Source of the DNA: Streptomyces cinerochromogenes
GTDB taxonomy: Bacteria > Actinomycetota > Actinomycetes > Streptomycetales > Streptomycetaceae
Assembly: GCF_014648635.1 (NCBI RefSeq)
Contig: NZ_BMRM01000007.1
Location: 186,001 to 250,000 of the forward strand
Reading direction: 5' to 3'
DNA length: 64,000 bases
Shown in pieces: positions 1 through 9,018 of this stretch (the stretch's first letter is position 1; every line of letters starts with the position of its first letter). Below the pieces are notes generated by a model, which worked only from the letters and a program-made list of their open reading frames with translations, made no database searches and was not told the DNA's origin. Made by a program: the position numbers and the translations under genes.

Positions 1-132
1 TGCGGCGCACCGGGTTCACGTCATGCACGGGGATGACCACACAGGAGTAGTGCCCGCGATCGGCCGTGCGAATCGGTGAACGCCGCCGGGCGGGTGTGCG
101 TATCCCTTCTCAACCGACGTGAGGATCAGGCG

Positions 133-414
133 ATGACGAACGCTCCGCAGGTTCCGGTGATGCACGCTCTGCCCGACGGGGAGGCCGAGCTGTCTCTGGT
201 GGTACGGCTCCCCTGGGAGGATGTCGCGCGGCTCGGCCAGGAGGCCGGGCGGCTCGCCTCGCAGATGCAGCGGCCCGTGACGCTGGACGAGGCGGTGAGC
301 TACCGGCTGCGGTCCACCCGTCCCACGGCCACGCACGCGAAGCCCTCCGGGGAGCAGCCGGCGGCCGTGTCCTCCGCGGTCACGTCGCTGCCGCGGATCA
401 GCGGGACGGCCTAG
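133..414 (+). CDS. small conserved protein, function unknown
   Basis: A 93-residue protein. The ATG at 133 is preferred over the upstream ATG at 76 because a purine-rich stretch (gtgagg) precedes it and the 19 extra residues look like leader sequence. It has a compact, acidic/hydrophobic first 60 residues containing LPDGEAELSLVVRLPWEDV, and a low-complexity Thr/Ala/Ser tail. No signal peptide, membrane segment or recognisable motif is visible. It stands alone on the plus strand, facing the flavoprotein gene. I do not recognise a family; the regular spacing of hydrophobic residues suggests a real short globular protein. Confidence 0.55.
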   Translation: MTNAPQVPVMHALPDGEAELSLVVRLPWEDVARLGQEAGRLASQMQRPVTLDEAVSYRLRSTRPTATHAKPSGEQPAAVSSAVTSLPRISGTA

Positions 415-479
415 GCGCGCTCGGAGGTGCGGTGCCGGCGTGGCTCGTCGTGCTGCGGGGTGCGGTTCCCCGTGCCCCT

Positions 480-1883
480 TCAGGCCGGCCGGCCCGCCCG
501 CACCTTCGCCGTCGCCTTCCTCGCCGCCACCAGTACCGGGTCCCACACCGGTGAGAACGGCGGGGCGTAGCCCAGGTCCAGCGCCGTCATCTGTTCCACC
601 GTCATCTGCGCGGTGAGCGCCACCGCCGCGATGTCGACCCGCTTCGCCGCGCCCTCCCGGCCGACGATCTGCACACCGAGCAGCCGGCCGGTGCGGGACT
701 CGGCGAGCATCTTGACCGTCATGGGGGCGGCACCGGGGTAGTAGCCGGCGCGGCTGGTCGACTCGACGGTGACCGTCTCGAAGCGCAGGCCGGCGCGGCG
801 GGCGTCCTTCTCCCGCAGCCCGGTCCGGGCGATCTCCAGGTCGCAGACCTTGCTGACCGCCGTGCCGACGACCCCGGGGAAGGTGGCGTAACCGCCGCCG
901 GCGTTGGTGCCGATGACCTGGCCGTGCTTGTTGGCGTGGGTGCCGAGCGGCACGTACTGCACCTGCCCGGAGACCAGGTTGAGCACCTCCACGCAGTCGC
1001 CGCCCGCCCAGATGTTCTCGTGCCCGCGCACCCGCATCGCGAGGTCGGTGAGCAGACCGCCGTGGGCGCCGAGCGGCAGTCCGGCCGCGCGGGCGAGGGT
1101 GGTCTCCGGGCGGACGCCGATGCCCAGGACCACCACGTCCGCCGGGTACTCGGCGTCCTCCGTGGCCACCGCCCGCACCCGGCCGTCCTCGCCGGTGAGC
1201 AGCTTCGTGACCTCGGCGTCGTCGACCATGGTGATGCCGAGGCCCTCCATGGCCCGGTGCACCAGCCGGCCCATGTCCGGGTCGAGTGTCGACATGGGCT
1301 CCTTGCCGCGGTTGACGACCGTCACCTCGAAGCCCCGGTTGATCAGCGCCTCGGCCATCTCGACACCGATGTAACCGGCCCCGACGACCACCGCCCTGCG
1401 GCCCCGTGTGCGGGCCAGCGTGTCGAGCAGGGCCTGCCCGTCGTCCAGTGTCTGCACGCCGTGCACGCCGGGGGCGTCCACACCGGGAAGGTCGGGGCGG
1501 ACCGGGCGGGCCCCGGTGGCGATGACGAGCTTGTCGTACGGCGTCCAGGACTCGGCACCGGAATCGACGTCACGCGCGCGTACCCGCTGCCCGGGCACGT
1601 CGATCTCCGTGACCTCGGTGCGCATCCGCAGATCGATCCCGCGCGCGCGGTGCTCCTCGGGCGTCCGCGCGATGAGCCGGTCCCGTTCGGGGACCTCGCC
1701 GCCCACCCAGTACGGGATCCCGCACGCCGAGAAGGAGGTGAAGTGGCCGCGCTCGAACGCCACGATCTCCAGCTCCCCGGGGCCCTTCAGCCTCCGTGCC
1801 TGCGATGCCGCGGACATGCCCGCGGCATCGCCGCCGACCACGACCAGCCGCTCCCTGCCGCCCCGCCCCTCGCTCATGCTCAT
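480..1883 (-). CDS. FAD-dependent pyridine nucleotide-disulfide oxidoreductase, CoA-disulfide-reductase/NADH-oxidase type
   Basis: A 467-residue flavoprotein. Residues 13-26 carry the FAD dinucleotide fold (VVVGGDAAGMSAAS), residues near 165 the NAD(P)H fold (VVVGAGYIGVEMAE), and the C-terminal third the dimerisation domain. A single redox Cys at about 54, in SFSACGIPYW, replaces the CxxxxC pair of classical disulfide reductases. That is the signature of the CoA-disulfide reductase / NADH oxidase / persulfide reductase branch. It probably reduces a low-molecular-weight disulfide or persulfide, or O2, with NAD(P)H in the cytosol; substrate cannot be read from sequence. It ends the leftward pair with the DUF4349 gene, 27 bp away, and has no strong ribosome-binding site. 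Confidence 0.85.
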   Translation of the reverse strand: MSMSEGRGGRERLVVVGGDAAGMSAASQARRLKGPGELEIVAFERGHFTSFSACGIPYWVGGEVPERDRLIARTPEEHRARGIDLRMRTEVTEIDVPGQRVRARDVDSGAESWTPYDKLVIATGARPVRPDLPGVDAPGVHGVQTLDDGQALLDTLARTRGRRAVVVGAGYIGVEMAEALINRGFEVTVVNRGKEPMSTLDPDMGRLVHRAMEGLGITMVDDAEVTKLLTGEDGRVRAVATEDAEYPADVVVLGIGVRPETTLARAAGLPLGAHGGLLTDLAMRVRGHENIWAGGDCVEVLNLVSGQVQYVPLGTHANKHGQVIGTNAGGGYATFPGVVGTAVSKVCDLEIARTGLREKDARRAGLRFETVTVESTSRAGYYPGAAPMTVKMLAESRTGRLLGVQIVGREGAAKRVDIAAVALTAQMTVEQMTALDLGYAPPFSPVWDPVLVAARKATAKVRAGRPA

Positions 1884-1910
1884 GGGAACACGCTACGGGC
1901 TGCGGGCACT

Positions 1911-3005
1911 TCAGTCCCGCCCGGTCTCCTCCGCCGGGTCCGGGGCCGGGCGGGCCGACGGCAGCGGGCCGAGCGCGGTCGTCGCGGGCGCGGGCCCGGC
2001 GCGGTGCGGCAGCCGGGGCCGTACGACCCGCAGCCACAGCAGCACCAGGAGCGCGGCGAGGGCCGCGAACGGCAGGGCGGCGCCGAGCGCGAGGACGATC
2101 CAGCGCAGCATGGTGACGAACACGTGCCAGCCACCGGCCAGCGCGTCCGTGACGCCCGGCGTGCCGTCCGCCTGCCGAACCGGGGTCTCGGACAGCGACA
2201 GGGTGACGGTGGCCAGGTCGGTGCGGTCCTTCAGGGACGCCTGCCGGGCCAGCAGCGCCTCCAGGTCGGCCTGACGGCTGCTCAGCTCGCCCTCCAGGGC
2301 GACGACATCGCCCAGCTTGGCCGCCTTGTCCATCAGCGCGCGGATCCGGTCGACGCTGGCCCGCTGCGACCTGATCCGGCTGTCCACGTCCACGACCTGG
2401 TCGCTGACGTCGACCGCCTTGGCCGTGCGGTCGACCACCCGGCCCGTGCCCTGGAGGCCGGTGAGGACCTCGTCGTACCGCTCGGTGGGTACGCGCAGCA
2501 CCACCCGGGTGCGCTCGTGGCCGTCGGCGTCCCGGCTCGTCGTCTCCCTGCCGACGAAGCCGCCCGCCTCCTCGGCGGTCGTGCGGGCCGCATCGAGCGC
2601 CCTGGGCACGTCCTTGACCTCGACGGTGAGGGAGGCGGTCCGGACGATCGAGCCCGGGGCGAGCACGGGGGTCGCGCGCGGGTTCTTCCCGTTCCCCTCG
2701 TCCGCCCCGCGGCCGGGGGCGCCGGCCGGCTGGGCCCGCGAGCCCGAGGCGGCCTTGGCGGATTCGCCGCCCGAGTCGTCCGCGCCACCGCATCCGGCGA
2801 GCGCCAGGGACGCGACGAGCAGGATCCCGGCCAGGGCGCGGAGGGGCCGTTCGGAGCGGGCGGAACGTTCGGAGCGGGCGGAACGGATGGAGTGGGCGGA
2901 GGGCTTGGAGTGGACGGTGCCGGCGGAGCGGACGGTGCCGGCGGCGCCGGTGGAGCCGGCAGTGCCGGCGGTGCGGGTGGAGTCGGCGGTGCGTGGTGTG
3001 CGCAT
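1911..3005 (-). CDS. DUF4349 domain lipoprotein with C-terminal membrane segment
   Basis: A 364-residue protein. After a Ser/Arg/Thr-rich N-terminus comes a hydrophobic stretch ending in the lipobox LALAGC (Cys about 72). Next are an Ala/Gly/Pro linker and a DUF4349 domain (IVRTASLTVEVKDVPRAL... through DLATVTLSLSETP) with a central helical coiled-coil part. A C-terminal transmembrane helix (VLALGAALPFAALAALLVLL) precedes a short cytoplasmic tail. It is expected at the outer face of the membrane; function unknown. The lipobox is far from the start codon for a normal signal peptide, and no in-frame ATG/GTG/TTG was found closer. The long n-region is encoded by repetitive DNA. Confidence 0.75.
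   Translation of the reverse strand: MRTPRTADSTRTAGTAGSTGAAGTVRSAGTVHSKPSAHSIRSARSERSARSERPLRALAGILLVASLALAGCGGADDSGGESAKAASGSRAQPAGAPGRGADEGNGKNPRATPVLAPGSIVRTASLTVEVKDVPRALDAARTTAEEAGGFVGRETTSRDADGHERTRVVLRVPTERYDEVLTGLQGTGRVVDRTAKAVDVSDQVVDVDSRIRSQRASVDRIRALMDKAAKLGDVVALEGELSSRQADLEALLARQASLKDRTDLATVTLSLSETPVRQADGTPGVTDALAGGWHVFVTMLRWIVLALGAALPFAALAALLVLLWLRVVRPRLPHRAGPAPATTALGPLPSARPAPDPAEETGRD
2850..2999. repeat. low-complexity tandem repeats at the 5' end of the DUF4349 gene
   Basis: Short imperfect units related to ggagcgggcggaacg and gtgccggcggagc recur across about 150 bp. They encode the repetitive RSARSERSARSER and TAGTAGSTGAAGT segments of the lipoprotein N-terminus. The repeats probably lengthened the n-region of its signal peptide. 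Confidence 0.7.
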
Positions 3006-3163
3006 GGGCGGTACCCCCGTGGGTTGCGTGCGGTGACGGTCCTTCGACGGCGGGGGGTGCGGAAACGTTTGACGGCGGCGGTGTGCGGGCGGTCACGGTT
3101 CGGACGCGTGACGGACACCGCCTCCCGGCGGGGGTGTCAGCGGGGTCTGAGAGAGTGGGGGGC

Positions 3164-4618
3164 ATGAGCGCAACGGGTAGGAGCTTGGGGCACGTCGTCG
3201 TGATCGGGGCCGGCATCGCCGGACTGGCCGCCGCGCACCGGCTGCTGGGGTGCGGCGCGCGCGTCACCGTGCTGGAGGCCGGCGACCGGGTCGGCGGCAA
3301 GCTGCTGCCCGGCGAGATCGCCGGTGTACGCGTCGACCTGGGCGCCGAGTCCATGCTCGCCCGCCGCCCGGAGGCGGTGACGCTCGCGCGCGAGGCGGGC
3401 CTCGGCGAGGCGCTGCAGCCGCCGGCCACCGCGACCGCCTCGATCTGGACCCGGGGCGCCCTGCGGCCCATGCCCAAGGGGCATGTCATGGGCGTGCCCG
3501 GCACCGCCGCCGCGCTCTCCGGTGTCCTCTCCGACGAGGGGCTGGCCCGCATCGAGCGCGACGCCGACCTGCCCCGCACCGAGACCGGCGACGACGTGGC
3601 CGTGGGGGAGTACGTGGCGGCCCGGCTCGGCCGCGAGGTCGTCGACCGCCTGGTCGAACCCCTGCTCGGCGGGGTCTACGCGGGCGACGCGTACCGCATC
3701 TCGATGCGCTCGGCCGTCCCCCAGCTCTTCCAGGCCGCGCGCACCCACACCTCCCTCACCGAGGGCGTCCGGGAGATCCAGGCGAAGGCCGCCGCGCAGC
3801 AGCAGACCGGGCCGGTCTTCATGGGCATCGCCGGCGGGATCGGGCGGCTGCCGCTCGCGGTCGCCGAGTCGGTGCGCGCGCGGGGCGGAGAGATCCTCAC
3901 CGGGACACCCGCGCGGGAGCTGCGCCGCGAGCCGGCCGGCGGCTGGCGGATCACCACCGGTGAGCGCGTGCTGCACGCCGACGCCGTGATCGTCGCCGTC
4001 CCCGCCCCGGCCGCCGCCGGGCTGCTGCGCGCCGAGTCCCCGGGGGCCGCCGCCGAGCTGTCCGCCGTCGAGTACGCCTCGATGGCCCTGATCACCCTCG
4101 CCTACCGGCGCAGCGGCCTGCGCCTGCCCGAGGGCAGCGGCTTCCTGGTGCCGCCCGTCGACGGCCGCACCATCAAGGCCTCCACCTTCGCCTCCCACAA
4201 GTGGGGGTGGATCGCCGAGGAGGACCCGGACGTGGTCGTCCTGCGCACGTCCGTGGGCCGCCACGGCGAGACGGAGATCCTCGGCCGGGACGACGCCGAC
4301 CTCGTGGAGGTCTCCCGCCGTGACCTGCGCGAGGCCACCGGCCTGGACGCGGCACCGCTTCGGACCCGGGTCACCCGCTGGACCGACGGCCTGCCCCAGT
4401 ACCCGGTGGGGCACCACGCGCGCGTGGCGCGGATCCGCGGGCACGTCGCCAAGCTGCCCGGCCTCGCGGTGTGCGGCGCCCAGTACGACGGCGTGGGCAT
4501 CCCCGCCTGCATCGCGAGCGCGTACGCGGCGGTGGACCAGTTGGCCGGCGACCCGGCCGGAGTGGCGGAGCTGACCGCCAACCCGGTGCAGAGCCTGCAC
4601 GGCGGGGCGGGAGAATAG
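3164..4618 (+). CDS. hemG: coproporphyrinogen III / protoporphyrinogen oxidase (HemY/CgoX type)
   Basis: A 484-residue FAD enzyme starting at ATG 3164 behind a G-rich ribosome-binding site (gagagtgggggg). The N-terminal FAD fold is [17 protein letters not shown], followed by the ExGxRxGGK-like [11 protein letters not shown]. The C-terminal Gly-rich motif ([17 protein letters not shown]) closes the FAD site. It removes six electrons from a porphyrinogen. In actinobacteria this family acts on coproporphyrinogen III in the coproporphyrin-dependent haem pathway. The gene lies 5 bp upstream of hemQ, which performs the final decarboxylation, so the two are surely co-transcribed. Often annotated hemG or hemY; cgoX is the functionally correct name if the pathway assignment holds. 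Confidence 0.92.
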   Translation: MSATGRSLGHVVVIGAGIAGLAAAHRLLGCGARVTVLEAGDRVGGKLLPGEIAGVRVDLGAESMLARRPEAVTLAREAGLGEALQPPATATASIWTRGALRPMPKGHVMGVPGTAAALSGVLSDEGLARIERDADLPRTETGDDVAVGEYVAARLGREVVDRLVEPLLGGVYAGDAYRISMRSAVPQLFQAARTHTSLTEGVREIQAKAAAQQQTGPVFMGIAGGIGRLPLAVAESVRARGGEILTGTPARELRREPAGGWRITTGERVLHADAVIVAVPAPAAAGLLRAESPGAAAELSAVEYASMALITLAYRRSGLRLPEGSGFLVPPVDGRTIKASTFASHKWGWIAEEDPDVVVLRTSVGRHGETEILGRDDADLVEVSRRDLREATGLDAAPLRTRVTRWTDGLPQYPVGHHARVARIRGHVAKLPGLAVCGAQYDGVGIPACIASAYAAVDQLAGDPAGVAELTANPVQSLHGGAGE

Positions 4619-4623
4619 GGGGC

Positions 4624-5355
4624 ATGAGTGACGACGCCCCCACCACCGAGTCCGGCAGGATCCCGAACAAGGGCAAGCTGGCCAAGGACCTCAACGAGGT
4701 CATCCGCTACACCCTCTGGTCGGTCTTCAAGCTGAAGGACGTGCTGCCGGAGGACCGCTCGGGATACGCCGACGAGGTCCAGGAGCTGTTCGACCAGCTC
4801 GCCGCCAAGGACGTGACGATCCGCGGCACCTACGACGTCTCCGGCCTGCGCGCCGACGCCGACCTGATGATCTGGTGGCACGCCGAGACCAGCGACCAGC
4901 TCCAGGAGGCGTACAACCTCTTCCGCCGCACGAAGCTGGGCCGCGCGCTCACGCCCGTGTGGTCGAACATGGCGCTGCACCGGCCGGCCGAGTTCAACCG
5001 CTCGCACATCCCGGCGTTCCTCGCCGACGAGACGCCCCGCACCTACGTGAGCGTCTACCCCTTCGTGCGCTCCTACGACTGGTACCTGCTGCCCGACGAG
5101 GACCGCCGCCGCATGCTCGCCGACCACGGCAAGATGGCCCGCGGCTACCCCGACGTGCGCGCCAACACGGTCGCCTCGTTCTCGCTCGGCGACTACGAGT
5201 GGATCCTGGCCTTCGAGGCCGACGAGCTGTACCGCATCGTCGACCTCATGCGCCACCTCCGCGCCTCCGAGGCCCGCATGCACGTCCGCGAGGAGATCCC
5301 GTTCTACACGGGCCGTCGCAAGGACATCGGGGAACTGGTGGCGGGCCTGGCCTGA
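4624..5355 (+). CDS. hemQ: coproheme decarboxylase HemQ/ChdC
   Basis: A 243-residue member of the chlorite-dismutase-like superfamily. It converts iron-coproporphyrin III to haem b by two H2O2-dependent oxidative decarboxylations. Family landmarks are visible: the Tyr-rich [13 protein letters not shown] segment, which in the family supplies the catalytic tyrosine, and [11 protein letters not shown], which carries the proximal haem-ligand histidine. An N-terminal [20 protein letters not shown] helix starts the first ferredoxin-like half. The start is at ATG 4624, only 5 bp after the hemG stop, consistent with translational coupling. Soluble and normally pentameric by family knowledge. Length is typical for the actinobacterial form. 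Confidence 0.93.
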   Translation: MSDDAPTTESGRIPNKGKLAKDLNEVIRYTLWSVFKLKDVLPEDRSGYADEVQELFDQLAAKDVTIRGTYDVSGLRADADLMIWWHAETSDQLQEAYNLFRRTKLGRALTPVWSNMALHRPAEFNRSHIPAFLADETPRTYVSVYPFVRSYDWYLLPDEDRRRMLADHGKMARGYPDVRANTVASFSLGDYEWILAFEADELYRIVDLMRHLRASEARMHVREEIPFYTGRRKDIGELVAGLA

Positions 5356-5420
5356 CAGCGCCCGAAGGGCCGCGGGGAACCGCGCGAGCGGCCACGACGG
5401 CCCCGCAGCCGCCCGACGGC
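5356..5420. terminator. stem-loop intergenic element downstream of hemQ
   Basis: Arms GGCCGC (5368-5373) and GCGGCC (5388-5393) enclose an inner CGCG/CGCG stem around gggaac, between the convergent hemQ and peptidase genes. The flanking cccgaagg...cgcggggaac wording resembles a terminator-like intergenic repeat I recall as abundant in Streptomyces genomes. That family link is from memory. No U-tract follows. Confidence 0.5.
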
Positions 5421-5447
5421 ATGTCGCGGCACCCCGGCAGGCGCCCC

Positions 5448-7112
5448 CTAGCCGCGGTCGCCCTTGCCCTTGAGGGCGTCCCGCCGGGCCTTTTCACCGG
5501 CCGCACCGCCGGTGGCGACCGCGGCCGGTTCCGGACGCGGCGCGCACGACGCGTGCCGCGCCGGGACGCGGCCCTCCAGGAGATACGCGTCCAGGTACCC
5601 GTTGACGCAACGGTTCGGCCCGCCGCCGACCCCGTGCGTCCCCGCGTCCCGCTCGGTCACCAGCACCGAGCCGGCCAGCCGCCGGTTCATCTCCAGCGCG
5701 CCCTGGTACGGCGCGGCGGCGTCCCGTTCGGCCGCCAGGATCAGCACCGGCGGCAGCTCACCCGTTCCCGTCCGCACGTCCAGCGGCTGCTGCCGGGGCA
5801 CCGGCCAGTAGGCGCAGGGCAGGTTCATCCACGCGTTGTCCCAGGTCTCGAAGGGCGCCACCCGGGCGAGCCGGGTGTTGTCGCGGTCCCACACCGTCCA
5901 GTCCGTCGGCCAGGGCGCGTCGTTGCACTCCACGGCCGTGTACACCGCGCCGGCGTTCTCCGCCTCGGTGGCCGTCTCCGGGCTGGGCGCGGCCAGCCGG
6001 ACCAGCGGCTCGGGGTCGCCGTGCAGATACGCCGAGAGGGCCGCTGCCCGGCTCGGCCAGAAGTCGTCGTAGTACCCGGCCGTCAGGAACGCGTTCTGCA
6101 GCTGGCCGGGGCCGACCTTCCCGCCCGCCGCCTTCCCGGCCAGCCGCTCGCGCGCGGTGTCGTAGCTGCGCTGCACCCGCGCGGGCGTGGTGCCGAGGCG
6201 GTACACGTCGTCGTGCCGGGCGATCCAGTCCCGGAAGTCCGCCCAGCGCTCCTCGAAGGCCGCCGACTGGTCCAGGTTGCTGCGGTACCAGATCTTCCCC
6301 GGATCCGGGTTCACCGCCGAGTCCAGCACCATGCGGCGCACGTGGGAGGGGAACATCGCCGCGTACAGCGCGCCGAAATAGGTGCCGTACGACGCCCCCA
6401 AGAAGGTCAGCCGGTGCTCGCCCAGCGCCGCCCGCAGGACGTCCAGGTCCCGGGCGTTGTTGAGCGAGGTGTAGAACCGCAGCCCGCTCCCGGAGCGCTG
6501 GGCGCACCCGCGCGCGTACGCCTTCGCCTGGGCGACGCGCTGACGCTTGTACGCCTCCGAGGGATGCACCGGGGACGCGGTGGGGCCCTTGAAGAAGCGC
6601 TTGGGGTCCTCGCAGGACAGCGGCGCCGACCGGCCCACCCCGCGCGGGGCGTAGCCGACCAGGTCGTAGGCGGCGGCGATCCGCTTCCACTCGGGGATCC
6701 GGCCGATCAGCGGGAAGTACATGCCGGAGGCGCCCGGTCCGCCCGGGTTGAAGAGCAGGGCGCCCTGCCGCGGCACCTTCCGCTTGCTGTTGTGCGGGTC
6801 CTTCTGGGTGGCCCGGGCCCGGCTGACGGTCAGCCGGATCTGCCGGCCGTCCGGGTGGGCGTAGTCCAGGGGAACCGCCACCGTGCCGCACCGCACACCG
6901 GCCGGGGCGTTCGGTACGTCGGCGGCGGAGCACGGGCCGAAGTCGATACCGGCCGCCCGGGCGCGGGCCACGGCCACCGCGGTGCCGCGCAGCTCGGCCG
7001 TACCGGGGGCACCCGGGGCACCCGGAGCGCCGGGGGTGCCGCCCGCCGGGGCCGCGGCCAGGGTGGTCAGGAGCAGGGAACCGGCGGCCGAGTAGAGGGC
7101 GGCGGCTTTCAT
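5448..7112 (-). CDS. secreted tripeptidyl aminopeptidase-type alpha/beta hydrolase (S33)
   Basis: A 554-residue secreted serine hydrolase. The start at 7112 has a GAAGGGA ribosome-binding site and opens a clear signal peptide (MKAAALYSAAGSLLLTTLAA). The nucleophile elbow is GASYGTYFG (Ser241) and the oxyanion region is FNPGGPGASG. The acid is probably in ERDAAAPYQ and the His in AGTHGV, followed by the family's conserved C-terminal cysteines. These features match the Streptomyces SlpD/SlpE/Tap family, which releases N-terminal tripeptides outside the cell. The usual VGFDPRG loop reads VGYAPRG, so the conserved Asp there is missing. It is the last of a leftward group, convergent with hemQ. Confidence 0.88.
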   Translation of the reverse strand: MKAAALYSAAGSLLLTTLAAAPAGGTPGAPGAPGAPGTAELRGTAVAVARARAAGIDFGPCSAADVPNAPAGVRCGTVAVPLDYAHPDGRQIRLTVSRARATQKDPHNSKRKVPRQGALLFNPGGPGASGMYFPLIGRIPEWKRIAAAYDLVGYAPRGVGRSAPLSCEDPKRFFKGPTASPVHPSEAYKRQRVAQAKAYARGCAQRSGSGLRFYTSLNNARDLDVLRAALGEHRLTFLGASYGTYFGALYAAMFPSHVRRMVLDSAVNPDPGKIWYRSNLDQSAAFEERWADFRDWIARHDDVYRLGTTPARVQRSYDTARERLAGKAAGGKVGPGQLQNAFLTAGYYDDFWPSRAAALSAYLHGDPEPLVRLAAPSPETATEAENAGAVYTAVECNDAPWPTDWTVWDRDNTRLARVAPFETWDNAWMNLPCAYWPVPRQQPLDVRTGTGELPPVLILAAERDAAAPYQGALEMNRRLAGSVLVTERDAGTHGVGGGPNRCVNGYLDAYLLEGRVPARHASCAPRPEPAAVATGGAAGEKARRDALKGKGDRG

Positions 7113-7264
7113 CGCGTATCCCTTCGGTGCGCGGCGGCGATGGCACGGCTGCCACGGCCCGGCGCCCACAGAAGGGATGTTTCGTTCGGCCGCGGGGGAA
7201 GGCAAGCACCACCCGGCCGGTGTCGGCCCCAATGCCCCCTATGCGCCCCCGAAAGGTGCCGCCG

Positions 7265-8044
7265 TCACTCCCGCCAGGGCTGGTCGCGGTGGGTGAAGGC
7301 GGCGCGCAGCTCCGGTTCGCCGATGGCGCGGATGCCGCGTACGGCGACGGAGGTGAGGAACGACCGCTCGTCACCGGCCGGCCTGCCGGCCAGCGCGCTC
7401 AGCAGCCGCTGCCCGGCCGGGGAGGCCCAGCGCGAGTAGGGGTGCACCTCGAACCGGGCGATGGCCAGGCAGCTCAGCGCCAGCGTGAGGGGCAGGACGA
7501 ACCAGGCGCCCACCAGCGGGCGTGGCGTGCCGGTCTGTACGGGCAGCAGCAGCGCGGTCACGCCCAGCGCCGTCACGGCGACCGCGGCGGCCCGCACCTG
7601 GCGGACGGCGGCCCCGACGGTCGTCCCCGCACCCTCGGGCACCGCGAGACCGGCGCGCACCAGCCCGTCCGCCAGCCGGCGCACGGCCTCCGCGCCGGCC
7701 GCCCGCGCCCGCACGGGCGCGATCCGCGACTGCCCCTCGGGCCCTATCGCCCCTATGACCGACCGCTCCATCTCGTCCCGCCCCCGCGGGTCCACGACCG
7801 TGGCCCAGCCGGTGTGGGCGAGCAGCAGCCGACGCTGCCGGGCCATGGAGACCAAGGTCACATCGGCGACCCGGGCCGGTCCGCCGGAGAGGAAGGCCGC
7901 CTCGTACAGCGTCAGATCGCGCTCCCCGTCGGCCGACGCGTCACGCGCGTCCACGGCTGCCGCGCGAAGGGCCGCCAGACACAGCCGGGTGCAGGCCGTG
8001 CCGGTGAAAGCCCAGGCCAGGAGCAGGAGAAGGACCCAGAACAT
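7265..8044 (-). CDS. TIGR04222 domain membrane protein
   Basis: A 259-residue protein. An N-terminal membrane helix (MFWVLLLLLAWAFTGTACT) is followed by the diagnostic LTLYEAAFLSGGPARVADV segment. Two further hydrophobic helices lie around residues 145-185 (VTALGVTALLLPVQ and WFVLPLTLALSCLAIA), and the C-terminal tail is soluble. These proteins are commonly found beside DUF692 genes in actinobacteria, and many have a Cys/Gly-rich C-terminus. This one ends plainly in FTHRDQPWRE without cysteines; its only notable cysteines are the early CTRLC pair. Lies downstream of DUF4142 and DUF692 in the same direction, so it is probably part of that functional group. Function unknown. Confidence 0.8.
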   Translation of the reverse strand: MFWVLLLLLAWAFTGTACTRLCLAALRAAAVDARDASADGERDLTLYEAAFLSGGPARVADVTLVSMARQRRLLLAHTGWATVVDPRGRDEMERSVIGAIGPEGQSRIAPVRARAAGAEAVRRLADGLVRAGLAVPEGAGTTVGAAVRQVRAAAVAVTALGVTALLLPVQTGTPRPLVGAWFVLPLTLALSCLAIARFEVHPYSRWASPAGQRLLSALAGRPAGDERSFLTSVAVRGIRAIGEPELRAAFTHRDQPWRE

Positions 8045-8145
8045 GACGTGTTTCTATGCCAGTGGCCCGCGCGAACGCCATGCCCTGTTCACGATCCGGA
8101 CGGAGTGTTGCCGGGATGTGACGTTCCGTTTCCCGGGCGGGCCGG

Positions 8146-8916
8146 TCAGGGGCCGCTCGTCGCCGGCGGCGGGCCGGAGGCGGCGGGCGGCAGGGAGTAC
8201 GTCTCGCCGGGCGACGGCGCGACCGGTACGGCGGCGCCGGGTTCGACCTCCGGCGGGGTCGGCACCGGGCTCGCGGGGGCCGCCAGGTCCTTGGCCAGCG
8301 CGGCGAAGTCGACGTACCCCGTCGCCTCCAGGACCTTGATGTGGTCCAGGACGGTCGTGTTGGCGTCGTCGGCGAGATCGCGGACCAGGGAGTTCTGGGT
8401 GCCCGCCCGGACCTGCGCGACCAGGGAGAACACCCGGCCGTGCGCGAGCCGCAGCAGCTCGGCGAACCGGCGGTCGAAGTCCTGGCCCTGCGCCGCCTCC
8501 AGGGTGGCGAGCCACTGCTTCTGCTGTGCGTTCGGCTCGTTGGGCAGGGCCACGCCGAGCTGGGTGGCGACGGTCCGGACGTGGGCGTCCAGGGAGGTGT
8601 GGCCGTCGACGAGGTGCCGGCCGGCCGTGCGGACCGCGGGTGTGGTGCCCTTGCGCTGCGCCAGCTCCCCGGCGGGCAGCTCCCACAGCCCGGCCAGCCG
8701 GACCTTGGTGACGAAGTCCCGGTCCTGGTCGGACATCGGGCCGTACGGCGTCGTCACCGTCCGCGCGCTCAGCACGCTCGCGCTCGCCGGGTCCTGCCGG
8801 TCGGCGTACGACCACAGCGGGACGAGCAGCGCGACGAGCGTGGCCGCGAGGGCGGTGATGAGGAGTCCGGTGCCGCTGAATATGCCTCGGCCGTTGATCG
8901 GGGGTCGCGGTCGCAT
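8146..8916 (-). CDS. DUF4142 domain protein, membrane-anchored
   Basis: A 256-residue protein with an N-terminal hydrophobic anchor (GLLITALAATLVALLVPLW) and an extracytoplasmic DUF4142 domain (DRDFVTKVRLAGLWELPAGELA through TTVLDHIKVLEATGYVDFA). A Pro/Ala/Ser-rich tail follows. DUF4142 is a predicted ferritin-like four-helix fold; several His residues (GRHLVDGHTSLDAHV) fall at helix positions where metal ligands could sit, but binding is inference. The start at 8916 was chosen because the frame upstream is the translated minisatellite. It lies between the DUF692 and TIGR04222 genes, all leftward, 101 bp before the latter. Confidence 0.78.
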   Translation of the reverse strand: MRPRPPINGRGIFSGTGLLITALAATLVALLVPLWSYADRQDPASASVLSARTVTTPYGPMSDQDRDFVTKVRLAGLWELPAGELAQRKGTTPAVRTAGRHLVDGHTSLDAHVRTVATQLGVALPNEPNAQQKQWLATLEAAQGQDFDRRFAELLRLAHGRVFSLVAQVRAGTQNSLVRDLADDANTTVLDHIKVLEATGYVDFAALAKDLAAPASPVPTPPEVEPGAAVPVAPSPGETYSLPPAASGPPPATSGP

Positions 8917-9018
8917 GGTGCCTGCTCGGGAGTGGGTGGTGCGGGGTTGGCATAGTACTGGCAGCCGCGCTGCCCCTTCCGGGCGCGCAGGGTCCCCGCA
9001 CCCCCTCCGGGGCACCTT

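Noticed and set aside
1-132. Gene at the left edge
   Set aside because: No frame with coding character or a start signal; the minus-strand frame 16-546 is a shadow.
924-3167. A 747-residue open frame on the plus strand and many similar long antisense frames (e.g. 3137-4600, 48527-50305, 15.0-16.6 kb plus strand)
   Set aside because: They lie opposite genes with clear family motifs, show repetitive Gly/Ala/Arg/Pro composition and no recognisable domain. They are the usual shadow frames of very high GC DNA.
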